A stretch of DNA of 29,361 nt from Smittium mucronatum (Eukaryota; Kickxellomycota; Harpellomycetes; Harpellales; Legeriomycetaceae), in the NCBI GenBank assembly GCA_001953115.1, contig LSSL01001046.1:1-29361 (forward strand), read 5' to 3'. Made by a program: the position numbers and the translations under genes. This document shows positions 1 through 11,039 of this stretch, in pieces. How positions within the stretch are numbered: the first letter of the stretch is position 1; each line of letters opens with the position of its first letter. The notes beneath the pieces are model-generated. The model was not told the origin of the DNA. It saw only the letters and a list, made by a program, of their open reading frames with translations, and did not search any database.

Positions 1-1391
1 AGTTCGATTGTGTTATCCAATAAAAGATGGTAACACTTAATATGACCACCCCCTGAAGTATAATAAGGTATCATCATTGCTCAAAAAGAATCTCCCACAA
101 TTGAAAATTTATTGAAACTGTATAGAGATTAATCATTAGGAAAGATTTGATTCTTTCGATTTAGATTTTTTTCATCAAAAACTTCAACACACCTTACATA
201 TCATTCAGAAACTCATTTTTGATAGGCTTGATGCTATATCTTCAAAATCTATAACAGTTGTGAATAAAATTTAGCTGACCAATGTTTTTTTTCTACGTTT
301 TTTCCTATTGGATAATAACCTATTTTCCAGAAAAATGACCCTGATAAAAGAACACAAAACTGAAATTTTTTATATGATCAATTGGCTGAGTATCTTTACT
401 AGCTATAAAATATGATAACATAATTAGCCAATAGGAGCTTTTGATATGAAAAAAATGCTTCGTTAATTTTTTTATTCATTCAAACCTCCCTGGAGACGAA
501 AGAGTTAAGCTACTAACCATTCTGGAGGTCATGTACTATAATGTAACATTATCACTTTTGTATAGAATTGAGGCATTATTGCACACTCGATATTGGTGGC
601 ATTTTGTTTTAGTATTAAAAAAGAAAAGGCAGATATTAATAGGTTTAATTATATCAACTATCAAATAAAACGGCATAAATTATAGCCAGTCTTAGTGAAT
701 TATACAACCTGGGAGTCAAAGAGTGGATGGTAACCAGAGTTTGGGGGAAAAAGAAGAGGGGTTGGTGCCAATAAAATTTGTGATTTCAATTTGGGATCAG
801 AGCGATTATATATATTGTAGGCGAAAGAAAACATGTAGAAGCAAATGGTTGGGTTAATTTTTAAATTTAGGGTGTAATTGGATAATTTATCTATGTCCTA
901 ATGATTTTTATTTGTAAATTTCTCAAATTTATTGTGCGAGAATACATAAAGTATTCTCAATGCACTTTATTACATTACTACTGGTTATAAATTAATATAA
1001 CACCCAATAAATGAGTCCAAATAATTTTATGATTTGTGATAGGGATAAGGTTTTTACAACAAGATCAATTGAGCTAATTTGCACCAAATGGGGTGACTGG
1101 ATAGATTTCTCACAGGAGGAGACAAAATGGAATTCAATATAGTCTCTGGGTACAGCGTAACTGCTTCATTTCTTGTTTCCTGCGTCTACGGGATATTGAA
1201 AAGTTGAGGTTTTTAATCAGGGAAAGGATATCCTTTTTTTATTTATACCCAAGTGACAATCCTTTTACCTGAGTTTTAATATTTGGTTTTTTCCCTTTGG
1301 ATCAACGACCTTATTCAATTCTTTGGTGTTAATCTTCATCTCAAATATTTCGACCTAGCAGTATCTTCACCTCTGATTCTAGATTTTATAA
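1..1391. other. upstream non-coding region, no gene recognised
   Basis: No open frame with recognisable protein similarity was found on either strand. The stretch is AT-rich but less extreme than the right half of the window, with somewhat GC-richer patches near 480-545, 690-760 and 1090-1190. It presumably holds the promoter and 5' UTR of the ArfGAP gene that starts at 1412, and possibly the end of another locus further left. No repeats, tRNA or element ends were identified here. Confidence 0.5.
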
Positions 1392-1406
1392 TTTTTTTTT
1401 TTTTTT
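1392..1406 (+). promoter_or_regulatory. poly-T tract just upstream of the ArfGAP start codon
   Basis: A run of 15 T residues ends six bases before the proposed ATG at 1412. Poly(dA:dT) tracts are common nucleosome-depleting promoter elements in fungi, and pyrimidine tracts often lie close to the transcription start. Whether this one is in the promoter, the 5' UTR or an upstream intron cannot be decided from sequence alone. Confidence 0.4.
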
Positions 1407-1411
1407 GGATA

Positions 1412-3184
1412 ATGTCTGAGCTAGCAATAAAAAAGAAACTACTAGAATTGCAACGCAAAGATGGAAATAGGGTATTTTTTAACAATTTAACGTTTGTGAC
1501 ATTTGATTAATTTTCAATATTGATTAGATTTGTATGGATTGCAACGAACCAAATCCCATGTGGGCTTCAGTGACTCTAACAACCTTTTTTTGTTTAAATT
1601 GTTCCGGTCAACATAGAGGTTTAGGCGTTCACCTCAGGTAAAAATTTAAACTTGGTTTTATAAAAATTATTCGTTATATAAAATTCTAACTATTTTTTAT
1701 AGTTTTGTGCGTTCAGTAAATATGGATAAATGGTCTTCTGAACAAGTCAGAAGAATGGAGGTAATTTTTAAATCTCGACATCTTGCTATTATTTTTAACA
1801 GAAAATATGTTTTAATTTGTTTTTAATTTTCGTATTGTAGATAGGTGGAAACAAAAAAGCATTAGAGTTTTTTAAAACTCAACCCGATTATCGTGATGGT
1901 ATGCCAATTAAGGAAAAATATACTAGTAGATTCGCTGAGCTTTGGCGACAAAAGGTTCGTATATTCTTGCCCGATTTTTTCTTTTTTTAATTTTTGTTAT
2001 CAATTCTTTCTTTTTTATCACTGCTCTTAGGTAACCGCAGAGTTCGAAGGAAGGCCATGGACCGCACCACCATCAGCCCCCGTTTCCCAATCAGGGCGAA
2101 ATTCTCCATCCACATCCTCTACTAAATCATACTCGAAGAATACCTTAAATTCAAACAGATTTGGCTCTAGTACAAGCTTGAATAGATCTAGTTCATATAC
2201 CGGGTTCACTAAGGAAACTAGTGATATAAGCAATTATAACAGCGATTACTCTGCTGAGCCAATATCTGAAAAATCAAAAAAAGAGATGTACTTTAGCAAG
2301 TTAGGAGCTGCTAATAGAGATCGTCCTGAGTAAGTATCATCTAATAAACCATATCCAAAATTATTATTTATAAATCCCATTTTGGTAATTTAACATTCAA
2401 TTATTGAAACATTCACACTTTAAAGTAATCTTCCTCCGAGTCAAGGTGGCAGATATACAGGGTTTGGAAATTCAGGTAAATATACGTTTTTATTTCTATT
2501 TTTTATAAATAAAGTCTTGCTATTAAAAACTGAATTTAACCTCTTATTTTTTAGCCCCACCTCAACAAAGTAACAGTAACAGTGGATCAACCTTTGATCC
2601 CAAAGAAATTGTTGAAGACCCGGGTGCTGCTCTTTATAAGGGCTTCTCTCTATTGACATCAGGTGCAATGGCAGCTATCGGTACTATAGGGAACGTAGCC
2701 GGATCCATAAATGAAAATTATATCAAACCAACTACCGAGCGTGTTCTCGACCCGAACTTTAGAAACGATGTTGCTGGATACGTGTCTAAAATAGGAAAAT
2801 CTGTAAGCTCAAATTATAATTATTTTTATTCTAAATTTTCATCGATTTTCACATCTTATAAATGCTCTATTCTGTTAAATATAACTGAATATTTATTTAT
2901 AACTTTAATAGGCTGAAATACAAGCGTCGAGAGGCATTTCTGAAATATCGAAGTATACTGGCATTGGAAATGCTAGGGCCAATGGGTATAGCAATCCAAA
3001 TTCTTTCGAAAAACAGGGAGATGAGCAGGAAAATAATTACCAGTATGGAAATAGTCAAAATGATACATACAAAGCTCCAACATCCTCACAAATTAACAGG
3101 TCCTCTGCCGCCACTAAATCATCTGTTAGCAGCCCCGGACCCAAAAAGAACAATGACTGGGACGACGAGTGGGACAATTTCTAA
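1412..3184 (+). CDS. GCS1: ADP-ribosylation factor GTPase-activating protein, Gcs1/ArfGAP1 type (8 exons)
   Basis: Stimulates GTP hydrolysis on Arf in COPI and Golgi/endosome traffic. My exon model is 1412-1471, 1528-1637, 1703-1760, 1841-1954, 2031-2329, 2426-2475, 2555-2802 and 2912-3184. It joins in frame to 403 aa, and all seven introns (56-109 nt) are GT..AG. The ArfGAP zinc finger is CX2CX16CX2C (Cys22, 25, 42, 45), followed by HRGLGVH with the catalytic arginine finger at Arg50. The ArfGAP fold runs to about residue 125. A Ser/Thr/Asn-rich linker follows, then the YF-KLG-anchored segment around residues 200-230. Residues ~255-285 are rich in Ser/Thr/Gly with spaced hydrophobics, resembling the curvature-sensing ALPS motif of Gcs1 and ArfGAP1. 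The protein ends in WDDEWDNF (396-403), the tryptophan type of motif bound by delta-COP. The start gives the usual short lead into the zinc finger. Seen: frame, motifs, splice sites. Inferred: function and symbol; an Age2-like role is less likely. Confidence 0.93.
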
Positions 3185-4079
3185 TTTTTTTCGCGCTAAC
3201 TGATACCTTGATTTCTTTTTCTAATACCTAATTCTCTCCAATAAGACCATTTAAGCTTATCTATTAAAGTTTTTTTATTAAAAGATTTATGAAAAGATTT
3301 ACTTTTGTTTAATATTTTTTAAACAATATTGTATGTTTTTGCTAAAAAATTCTATTTTGGGATTTATTCAACTCTTTTCTTGAACCATAAATGATATTTA
3401 GGTATCAAAGCAGATAATTCAACCGATAAAAAATATATGTATTAATGGAAAAAAACAAATCACTTTTATTGATTAATACACATAAAATCGTAAATATAAT
3501 TGGAGCCGATTTACTTATTTTTATAATTAAAAACATAAAATAGAAATTTTATGCAACAAAAGGTTGGTTAAATAACCCTGTCTTTCTTGTATAACTAGTA
3601 CAATATCTCCATACCCCCTCCCAACAAAGTTGAGATGAAAATTCAAAACGAATCTCGCAATTCGAGATTGTAAAAGATAAAAGATACTCGGTATTTTCTA
3701 GCACTTGGCATAAAATCTAATTTCTAATGCAAATGATTTTTAGTATATTTTTTCTATTTAATAAAATATAATTAAGGCATGTTTTTTTAGATACAATTTC
3801 TGGCAGAATAAAAACTATATTAATAAATATTTTATATAACACAAGAGATCTCCATTAATACTAAACAACAATTTCCTATAAAAAATATTCGGTTTATCAA
3901 TTTCCCTCAAACAATCTAAAAAAATAAAACGTTTAATTATGAAAAAAATAATTAGTAAATTTCACAAAGTTGATATTGGATAGAATTTAGTTAATACGAG
4001 CTGCACAATAATTCAAACCTTGGAAAATTAAATTAAAAAGTGACAACTAATGCTATTTGAAGGCTAAAAGTATTTTTTT
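3185..4079. other. tail-to-tail intergenic region between ArfGAP and phosphatase
   Basis: About 0.9 kb of AT-rich non-coding DNA separates the two convergent stop codons, so it must contain both 3' UTRs and both polyadenylation regions. T- and A-rich stretches are abundant, but no single canonical signal stands out. No coding trace or element was recognised. Confidence 0.6.
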
Positions 4080-5784
4080 TTATGCTCGGCACTCTGTCTT
4101 CCATTCTTGAGTTGTTTCAACAAGTGGTCCTAGCTGCTGCAGGAATGCATCTAGTGTGCACATAGTGGGTCCCATATCAGGATCATGGTTTCCACTTTCC
4201 GAACATTTTGGAACAGCGATGGGCTTTCCATTGAAACTTGAACGAACGTAGTAACCATCTGGATTGAAATCGCTAGGCACTGTTGATGGCCATTTCTTGG
4301 TACCCTCAGAATTTTTATTTTTTTCTTTCAAAACTGGACCTTTGAATAATTCAATGGAAACCATGGAACCGAATTGGGGCCAAACTGCAAGGAATTTGAG
4401 AGGGTCGTTAGTTCCATCTTGGCGGTAGTAACCGAGAGCACCCAGAATTGGTACTATAGTAGTGTCATGACCACTATAAATCGCAAATGAAGGTGTTTTT
4501 TGAACAGGAAGTAAATCATTGTCACTGAATATCTTGTAATGAAGGTTGGGATCAATCTTAGTAACAATATTATTGACTAAATCAAGGCCAATGGGGCTGA
4601 ACTGGAGTCTTCCCAATTGTTGATTGAAAACTCCACTAAATGACCATTGTTTGGCAGCCAATAAACCAACCCTTTCAACGCCCTCGGCAGAGATCTCAGG
4701 AGGTACGCTGATGTTATGTGCTTCTAAAGCAACAAGTGTATCATAAACTGAATGAAACTGGATAGGGACATTAGGAGTGTTTAAAATATCATGTGCTTCA
4801 GCCCCGATGTTTGGAGAGTCATACAACATCTTTTCAACGCTTTTTTGCTCGTCTTTAAATATACCAAGAGATTTTTCATGCATTTTCAATATTTGATTTT
4901 TCAAGTTCTTACAGCGATAATTCAAAAACAGAGTTTCATTGTGTATGGTTCTTATGAGAACATTGAATTTCTTCTTTGTGGCTAAATCATCGATTTTCTT
5001 GATTGGGTAAAGTCCAGATATGACTTGATGTAGAGATTCAAAAGCTCGCGAATAATCGGTAGTCCTAAAAAGCAACTCATCATCCTTTATATCTTGAGGA
5101 TTTTGGGGTAAAAACGAAAGTTTATCAACATATAAGTTTCGGAGATACTGGCCTGTTTTCAACATAGTGATCCAACCTACATCACTCAATTGCCCCCAAC
5201 CACAAGTTGAAGGATTTGCATTATCGTAATATTTGTCATTTACGCCTGCCTTGTTGGTTGAAACTGACCCACCAGCCCCTACACGTTGACCAGCTGGTAA
5301 ATGACTAGGAAATACTCTTTCTTCCCTGTAGGTTTTCCAATACTCCTTTTTTTCGTTGGCATCTGAATTGACGTCTAAAGGTGAATCAGTGGAAAGATGG
5401 TAAACGCTCGAAGCACGAGCTAAAGATTTTCTAAATTCACTGTGTAAAACGTTTGCATTTTTGCAAAAGTCCCAAGTTACTGGAGAGATGTTTTCAAATC
5501 TTCTTGAAATTGGAACTCTCTCGCCTAATCGTATTTAAAAAAAAAGCAGGATTGAACGATAAGTTATTCAGTTATGTTTGTTAGAAAACAAAGGAAAATA
5601 GAGCATAGAGGGATAATAAACATGAAAAAGGCTATTAATCTCTAAACAAAAAAACATTCTTACCGTGACGATGATATATCTGCACCTGAACCAGCTCAAG
5701 CTTACTAGGGTAGTTTTTTTTTATGAATTCATTAGATAACTGTGGAAAAACAGAAATACCATTGAGAGGGATCGGATCAGTCAT
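4080..5784 (-). CDS. histidine acid phosphatase (histidine phosphatase superfamily, branch 2), cytosolic form
   Basis: A phosphomonoesterase-type enzyme acting through a phospho-histidine intermediate; the substrate is unknown. My model has exon 1 at 5784-5664 and exon 2 at 5524-4080, with a 139-nt intron (5525-5663; donor GTAAGA, acceptor TTAG). The join gives 521 aa with no internal stop. The splice falls inside the signature: joining rebuilds RHGERVP (residues 39-45), matching RHGxRxP with nucleophile His40. The second active-site motif is SGHDTT, with His393-Asp394 as the proton-donor pair. A conserved FRTTDYSRAFESL block lies near residues 193-205. The ATG at 5784 gives a short lead and no hydrophobic signal peptide, unlike secreted Pho5-type phosphatases and phytases, so a cytosolic location is inferred. 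The frame stays open above 5784 but lacks an ATG there. It resembles the lysosomal acid phosphatase/PXYLP1 side of the family more than phytases, though I cannot fix the subfamily. It converges with the ArfGAP gene; no functional link is implied. Confidence 0.9.
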
Positions 5785-5954
5785 CTTTGAAAGGTAATCT
5801 ATATCTACAAGAACTTGCAATACAAGTAAGAAAATAAACTAAAGATCAAAACTTATCAGTTTATTTTATCCGGCAACTAAAATTTGGAGAAAAATGACAG
5901 CCATGATAGAAAAGTCAATCATTTGCCGCATCTGTTTGATCTACTAGGTTAGGT

Positions 5955-6012
5955 GGTTTCCATTGGCTAAATCTCATCAGTTATAAGTACATCTATATAT
6001 ATTACCAATCCA
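5955..6012 (-). promoter_or_regulatory. CCAAT-box and TATA-like sites upstream of the phosphatase gene
   Basis: Read on the minus strand, GCCAATGG (about 5959-5966) contains a CCAAT box roughly 175-180 bases upstream of the ATG at 5784. A TATATATA run lies near 5993-6001, and further CCAATCCAAT-type sequence (readable from the + strand) is at 6004-6012. CCAAT is the target of the Hap/NF-Y complex. The TATA run lies upstream of the CCAAT box, which is the reverse of the usual order, so at least one of the two is probably fortuitous. Confidence 0.3.
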
Positions 6013-6014
6013 AT

Positions 6015-7560
6015 GGTAGAATGAAGGATAAAGTAAAGTAACTGGCTAAAAATGCTTGGTTATTTATTGTGGGGATTTTTTTATCAAAGCAATAGAATTT
6101 CAAGCAATTCCATCATGTAAAGCATAAACAAAAAAACTTGAGTTTCTTATGTCTGATTTAAACTCAATTAATTAGTCCGGCTTTATCCACCCTGACACAA
6201 ATATCAAATTCTATATCTAAAACCGAATCTTTTACACTTTAGATCTTTCGTCACATGTAAAACAAAATTTTCAATGATTTATGTTCAATGTTTATTTTAT
6301 TTTACTTTGCTTTTTATTTAAATGAAATAGCACTCTATTAGTTATTTTGATACAATTGCCAATTAGACCTCTTCCTATATAGCAAATGTAGATGTTTTAG
6401 GTGTGATCCCAAAAGAAAAATTATATATAAATTCGTTAGGTATCTATTCCATTTAATTTTATTTGAGGTACCTTATATGGACATAGTTAAAAATATAAGG
6501 GGAAATTTGTTATTATTTTTTCTATAACACAATCTCATATTTCTGTAAGATTTTAATCTTCACGTTCGCTATATAAAAGATAACCGTGATATTTAAATGA
6601 TATGGGTGTGATGTGGAAATAGCGTCAAATACTTAATACGAGGGTATTTTATCATAAATATTCACTATATCCTTGTGAAAAGAGTATGAAACTCTATTGA
6701 TTTATTTATTTCTCTTACCATTTAGTATATAGTCAAGATTACAAAGGGACATTTTCTTTGTAGAAAGAATCTTCGCTATGAGTTTTATGTAGAAATATAA
6801 TAAAATATATATTCAGGAACATATAAGAATATAATGCCGCCAGAGAAAATTTTACACTAAATAATCAGGAACTTAATAAGAATAGTCACAATAGAATAAG
6901 TATAAATACCGTGTAATTTTATTTGTTTTAAGAAGTTTTTTTTAATACCCGATTATTAAATACATTAACGAATTTCTAAAACTCTCTTGAAAAATATTCC
7001 AATTTTAACTATGGGCAACTGTATAACTTCTTTTATAAAAATATGGAGCCATATCATAATCCTTTTAAGCTCAATACAACAAAATTGACCCCCAATTTTC
7101 ATTCAATAAATAAGATCAAATTAATGGTTGGTCAATAAAAAACTTCTGGATTATTAATAAATCATCTTGCTTTCAAGGTTTACATCATCTTTTTTCAAAT
7201 TTCATTTTCTATAAAGTGTTACAACGGCTATAACTGTCTTCCAAATTGAATATTTTTCTTCTCGTTTTTAGGGGAAAAAACTTCTCATTTTGGTCTTTTT
7301 TCTTGGTGAGGCTGATAGGATAAGCTTTGTTATCGACATTCTTTTTTCAAAAAAAACTGCATCATATGAGTTTCTTGGGTTAAGAGCTCCTTTACGTAGT
7401 AAATTTATACAATAAAGATCTTGAAAAATACAAATTTTTGGAATTTCGCAGGATGTTTTTTTGCCTTGAATTAATCGTTACTATGATGGCACAGAAAAAA
7501 TTTATTATTCTACAATGAATAGTAGATTTGCTTTAGAATGTAAAAAATCGGTATAAAAAA
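6015..7560. other. AT-rich intergenic region, nothing recognised
   Basis: No gene, RNA or element end could be supported. The region marks the transition from gene-bearing sequence to the decayed-transposon compartment. Recurrent homopolymer A and T runs are present, but there are no long open frames on either strand. Confidence 0.5.
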
Positions 7561-8930
7561 AGGCTCTGGGTTTCACTAAAGATGGGTTAAGTTCGTATAA
7601 GATAAAACTCAAACTAGACTCTGAAGAGATATCGACTGAAATAGGTAAGATTTACTACATAAGAACTAATAACAACCTTACCGATAACAAACACAACAAA
7701 ATAACAACGAAAAACTTTAAATTAAATTTTTAGAATTGAAAAATAAATAAAAAAGTAATACAGCTTACTTTTCTAGATTCTCTTCTGGTCGTGTCGACAT
7801 TAAATTACTTGTTGCTTCAAAAAAGATGATCAAGATACTTTCAAAAGTCACTGATCATCACACAGGTTCTACATTTAAATCGATCAAGGGTAGCTATCCT
7901 GTAATAATATCTGGAGTAACCGATATCAATCAAAAAAATTTACCAGTGGTCATATAAATAGTAAGCAGAAATGATACTAAAGATTGCAGTTAAGTTATTA
8001 AAAAGTTAAATGCTGGAGCGAAAAAATTAGGATTGGATCTCAAGATAAATAATTTAGTTGCGGATTCTGCACCTCAAATATCTAAAGCCATAAAATCGAT
8101 TTTCTTAGATATAAATAGAACTAATTTTTGGTTCTATAAGTCAAAAAATATAAAGGATATTGTTGGGGAAAAACATGGAAAATTCGGAACTCATTTGTAT
8201 TCAGATATATGTAAAATCCAGCTAAGTCCAAGCCGAAAAATATTTGTCTTGTAAATTACGCTTTTCAATGAAAAATGGAGGAGTTTCAGCTTTATAGCGG
8301 ATATTTTGGAAAAAATCTCCAAATATTACTTTGAGAAAAACGAGAATAGGTACGAAGGTTGCTTTATATTCTCACCTTCAACGAAAAATTCTCATGAAAG
8401 GTTCAATAGGAATTTTTTTTTTTTTGTTATTATAAATTATTCGATTTACCTAAATTTTTATTTTTTTCTAAAGAAATAATTGATAATTCAGTAAATAATT
8501 ACGAGCCAAATTTCGGAATTATTCAATACGACGATAAATTCGATTGCGTAAATAACAGAATTTATTTCTACAGCATCTCAAATGAAATAGATACGAGATT
8601 CTATACCGCATCTGAATTAATGCTTGGTATGATCGAAGTTGATTATTTTTCAAGGACCCTATAACATCTTGAATTCATCAACTTCGACTCAATCTCAGAA
8701 TTTTTTTGAAATTCATTCAATTATTTACTCAAAAAAAGATTTGGTTATTTGGAAAAATGTTTACTGTACTTGCAAAGAGTTTTTTTAAAAAAAAATTGTG
8801 TTCATGCATTCAATTTTTTAAACCTAACAAAAAATAGCAATCTAATTAGCATTGATTTGCTGTCTGACAGAATAACTGTTGGGAGATCAAGAATATTAGT
8901 AAAAATTCTTCCCTAGAGTTTTAAACAGGT
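7560..8930 (+). pseudogene. degenerate Mutator-like (MULE) transposase with SWIM zinc finger
   Basis: Decayed transposase of a Mutator-like DNA transposon. An upstream trace, IYYIRTNNN, near 7650 resembles the pre-catalytic part of MULE proteins. From about 7796 to 8410 a single frame, broken by three TAA stops (7958, 7991 and 8252), encodes the catalytic core. It contains YPVIISGVTDIN (the G-x-D region after the first catalytic Asp), LVADSAPQI with the second Asp at 8063-8065, then YEGC and SPSTKNSHERFN, the MULE PSTNN-x-x-E-x-FN box with the catalytic Glu. The first catalytic Asp appears lost: Gly (7865-7867) sits where DATYK-type Asp is expected. Near 8765-8805, CTC and then CVH, one frameshift apart across an A/T run, match the CxC..CxH SWIM finger that follows the core in MULEs. 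The reading continues to about 8915. Terminal inverted repeats were not identified. Inactive. Confidence 0.8.
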
Positions 8931-9470
8931 GATTTATTTCTTTTTAATAATATGTTATTGAATAAAATTATAAGTATATCTAATTTATCTATTTATTTGA
9001 ATCATTAATCCTTATATTGAAATTAAATATCTTTTCTAATGTAAAATACTCAAAAAGAAAATTCTAAAAATATCAAAGTGCTTTTTAATATGAATTTTAA
9101 ACAGTTTTTATTAACAAAAATCATTTATTATATAATAAATTTAATTTAAAACTATGTATAAAAATTAACATTTTATTTTATTGATACACAAAATTTAATT
9201 ATTTTAAAATTTGAAATTTTATGTTAAAACAAACTAACTTATAAAAATTATTGATTAGAAAACTTTTTGATGATATTCTATGTGGTTCATACCCAATCAG
9301 ATCTATCTAAATTATGTTAAAAAATTAAATAAACTTCCAATGAGCTGATATTATACAGAATAAAAATGAAAAGTTTTATAAAATAATAATTATCTTGAAT
9401 AAGAATAATTGATATGTTAAATATTATGATATCTATATTGATGCTAATAAATAAATTATATTTTATAATC

Positions 9471-9490
9471 GATGTTGATGTTGATGTTGA
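9471..9490. repeat. short hexanucleotide microsatellite (GATGTT)3
   Basis: Three consecutive GATGTT units plus GA are directly visible. It lies in non-coding AT-rich DNA with no neighbouring gene. It is too short to suggest more than a polymorphic simple repeat. Confidence 0.85.
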
Positions 9491-9654
9491 AGTTTGAATA
9501 CAAATGAATACTTAATGACGTATATTTGTTATTCGTTATTTTCTTTAACGAGACACAGATTTAATAAAATGAAATTAGGAAGAAGATTGATTTAAAAAGA
9601 TACACCATTAAAAAAACGCTTAATTAGAAAAGAGCACATGTTATTATAATTTAA

Positions 9655-9790
9655 GCAACTAGAGATTAGAAACTAGAATTTTAAAACTAGATATTTAGAC
9701 AAGAAATTTTAAAATAGAAACGATTAAAAAGTACCATGCTGTACTTGTTAGCGACTAGAAACTAGCAAATAGCAACTTAAAAACTATCAG
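9655..9790. repeat. irregular cluster of ACTAG-containing words
   Basis: ACTAG recurs five times in about 110 bases (contexts such as AAACTAGA and CGACTAGA), with similar AAATAG spacers between. The spacing is irregular, so this is a degenerate local repeat, possibly an eroded tandem array or element terminus. No function can be assigned. Confidence 0.4.
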
Positions 9791-11039
9791 AGAAAATTGA
9801 GTGATAATCTATACACGGTAAGAAACAAGAAAAAGAATCAATAACCAGGAAAAAAGCGACATGCACCACACAAAAATATTCAATAAGCACACGGTAGCTA
9901 AAGGAAAAAAGCGTCATGAGCCATATGATAAGCAAGAATCATATTGAATCTATTATATTTCACATAATAACTTGCTTCTAACTCCAATCGAATGAACTGT
10001 GAGTTTGGCATTATTATTTGATAATTTAAAATCTATGATGGCAAAAATTGATATTCAGGATACGTAGTTTGCAATTGTGATATATAGATATATATATCTG
10101 AATATTCAATGATTTTTTAAGGGGTTAGAAGCTATAGAATAAGGAGAAATAAATTTTTTTATGAGTTGTTAATTAAGAAATCTGAATGGCAATTTTTTTT
10201 TAAAAAGACAAATCAAATCTGTCCATTTTATACAGTATTTTCTTTATTTTTTCTCAATTAGAATATTATCAGATTCGAAAAAAATATCAAAAAATTTTTT
10301 TCTATAAATAGTCAAACAATTTTTAAATTATTATCGTTACGTAATATAAAAATTTTTTTTGGAAGATTTTTTTTAAAAATAGAAGAAAAATAATGATTGT
10401 GTAGCAAGATTTAGAAGAGTTGTTGGAAAAAAAGATTTTATTTAAAATAGGAAGAGTGCTTAGTAAGCAAGATGATTCTAGAAAAAAGATGATGATAAAT
10501 AATAAAAAAAACAAATTAATATCACTAACTCGATTTAATTCAATTAGTATTTATTAAAAAAAGTGGGTTGTAAGCTTAAAAGTGGAAAATAATTTTTCTC
10601 AACCATTTATTACCAAACAGCTAATCATTTTAAACATATAGTCTAAATTATTAGTTAATTATTAAAACTTACTCCAAAAATCATTAAAAGCAAAATAAGC
10701 ACCTAATAAAATAAATAAATTCCAGGTTCTTGGAAAAATATTGGTTAATTAAGCAAAAAAAGGTTTCATAAAATAAGGCAAACTTATTTCTTAAAAGGTA
10801 ATATTTTCATAAAATGAATCCAACATTTAAATAATATATTATTATTAGCGAATTATAATTATACCTATATAAGATATTTATATCTTTAAAAATCTCAAAA
10901 ATTTATTCAAATTCAGAGTAAAAGAAGTTCCAGCGATATTTCTGAAGATCTTATATCAAACATATTTATATGCCAATCAGCAACTGAGCCTTATAACTTG
11001 ATATAAATAATGGGCACCTCTAATCATGTATAAAATTAA

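Larger units (their letters stand above)
8931..11035. other. very AT-rich region without recognisable genes
   Basis: No protein similarity was seen on either strand. Features are low complexity only: a short GATGTT repeat at 9471-9490, a cluster of ACTAG words at 9655-9790, an (AT)-rich run at about 10081-10096 and many A or T homopolymers. A 63-codon minus-strand frame at 10323-10514 is built from poly-T/poly-A sequence and is not considered a gene. Confidence 0.5.

Noticed and set aside
1283..1411. Upstream extension of the first ArfGAP exon as an open frame (43 codons)
   Set aside because: It is hydrophobic low-complexity sequence translated partly from the poly-T tract, and the ATG at 1412 gives the normal ArfGAP N terminus.
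2027..2668. Minus-strand open frames at 2027-2233 and 2441-2668
   Set aside because: They are shadows of ArfGAP exons 5-7 and carry no motif.
2964..3203. Alternative + frame over the last ArfGAP exon
   Set aside because: The in-frame continuation of the spliced ArfGAP ends at 3184 with the conserved Trp motif, so the other frame is a shadow.
4791..4985. Plus-strand frame opposite the phosphatase
   Set aside because: Antisense shadow of a well-supported conserved protein.
10323..10514. Minus-strand 63-codon frame
   Set aside because: Composed of Phe/Ile/Leu-rich translation of A/T homopolymers, with no motif.
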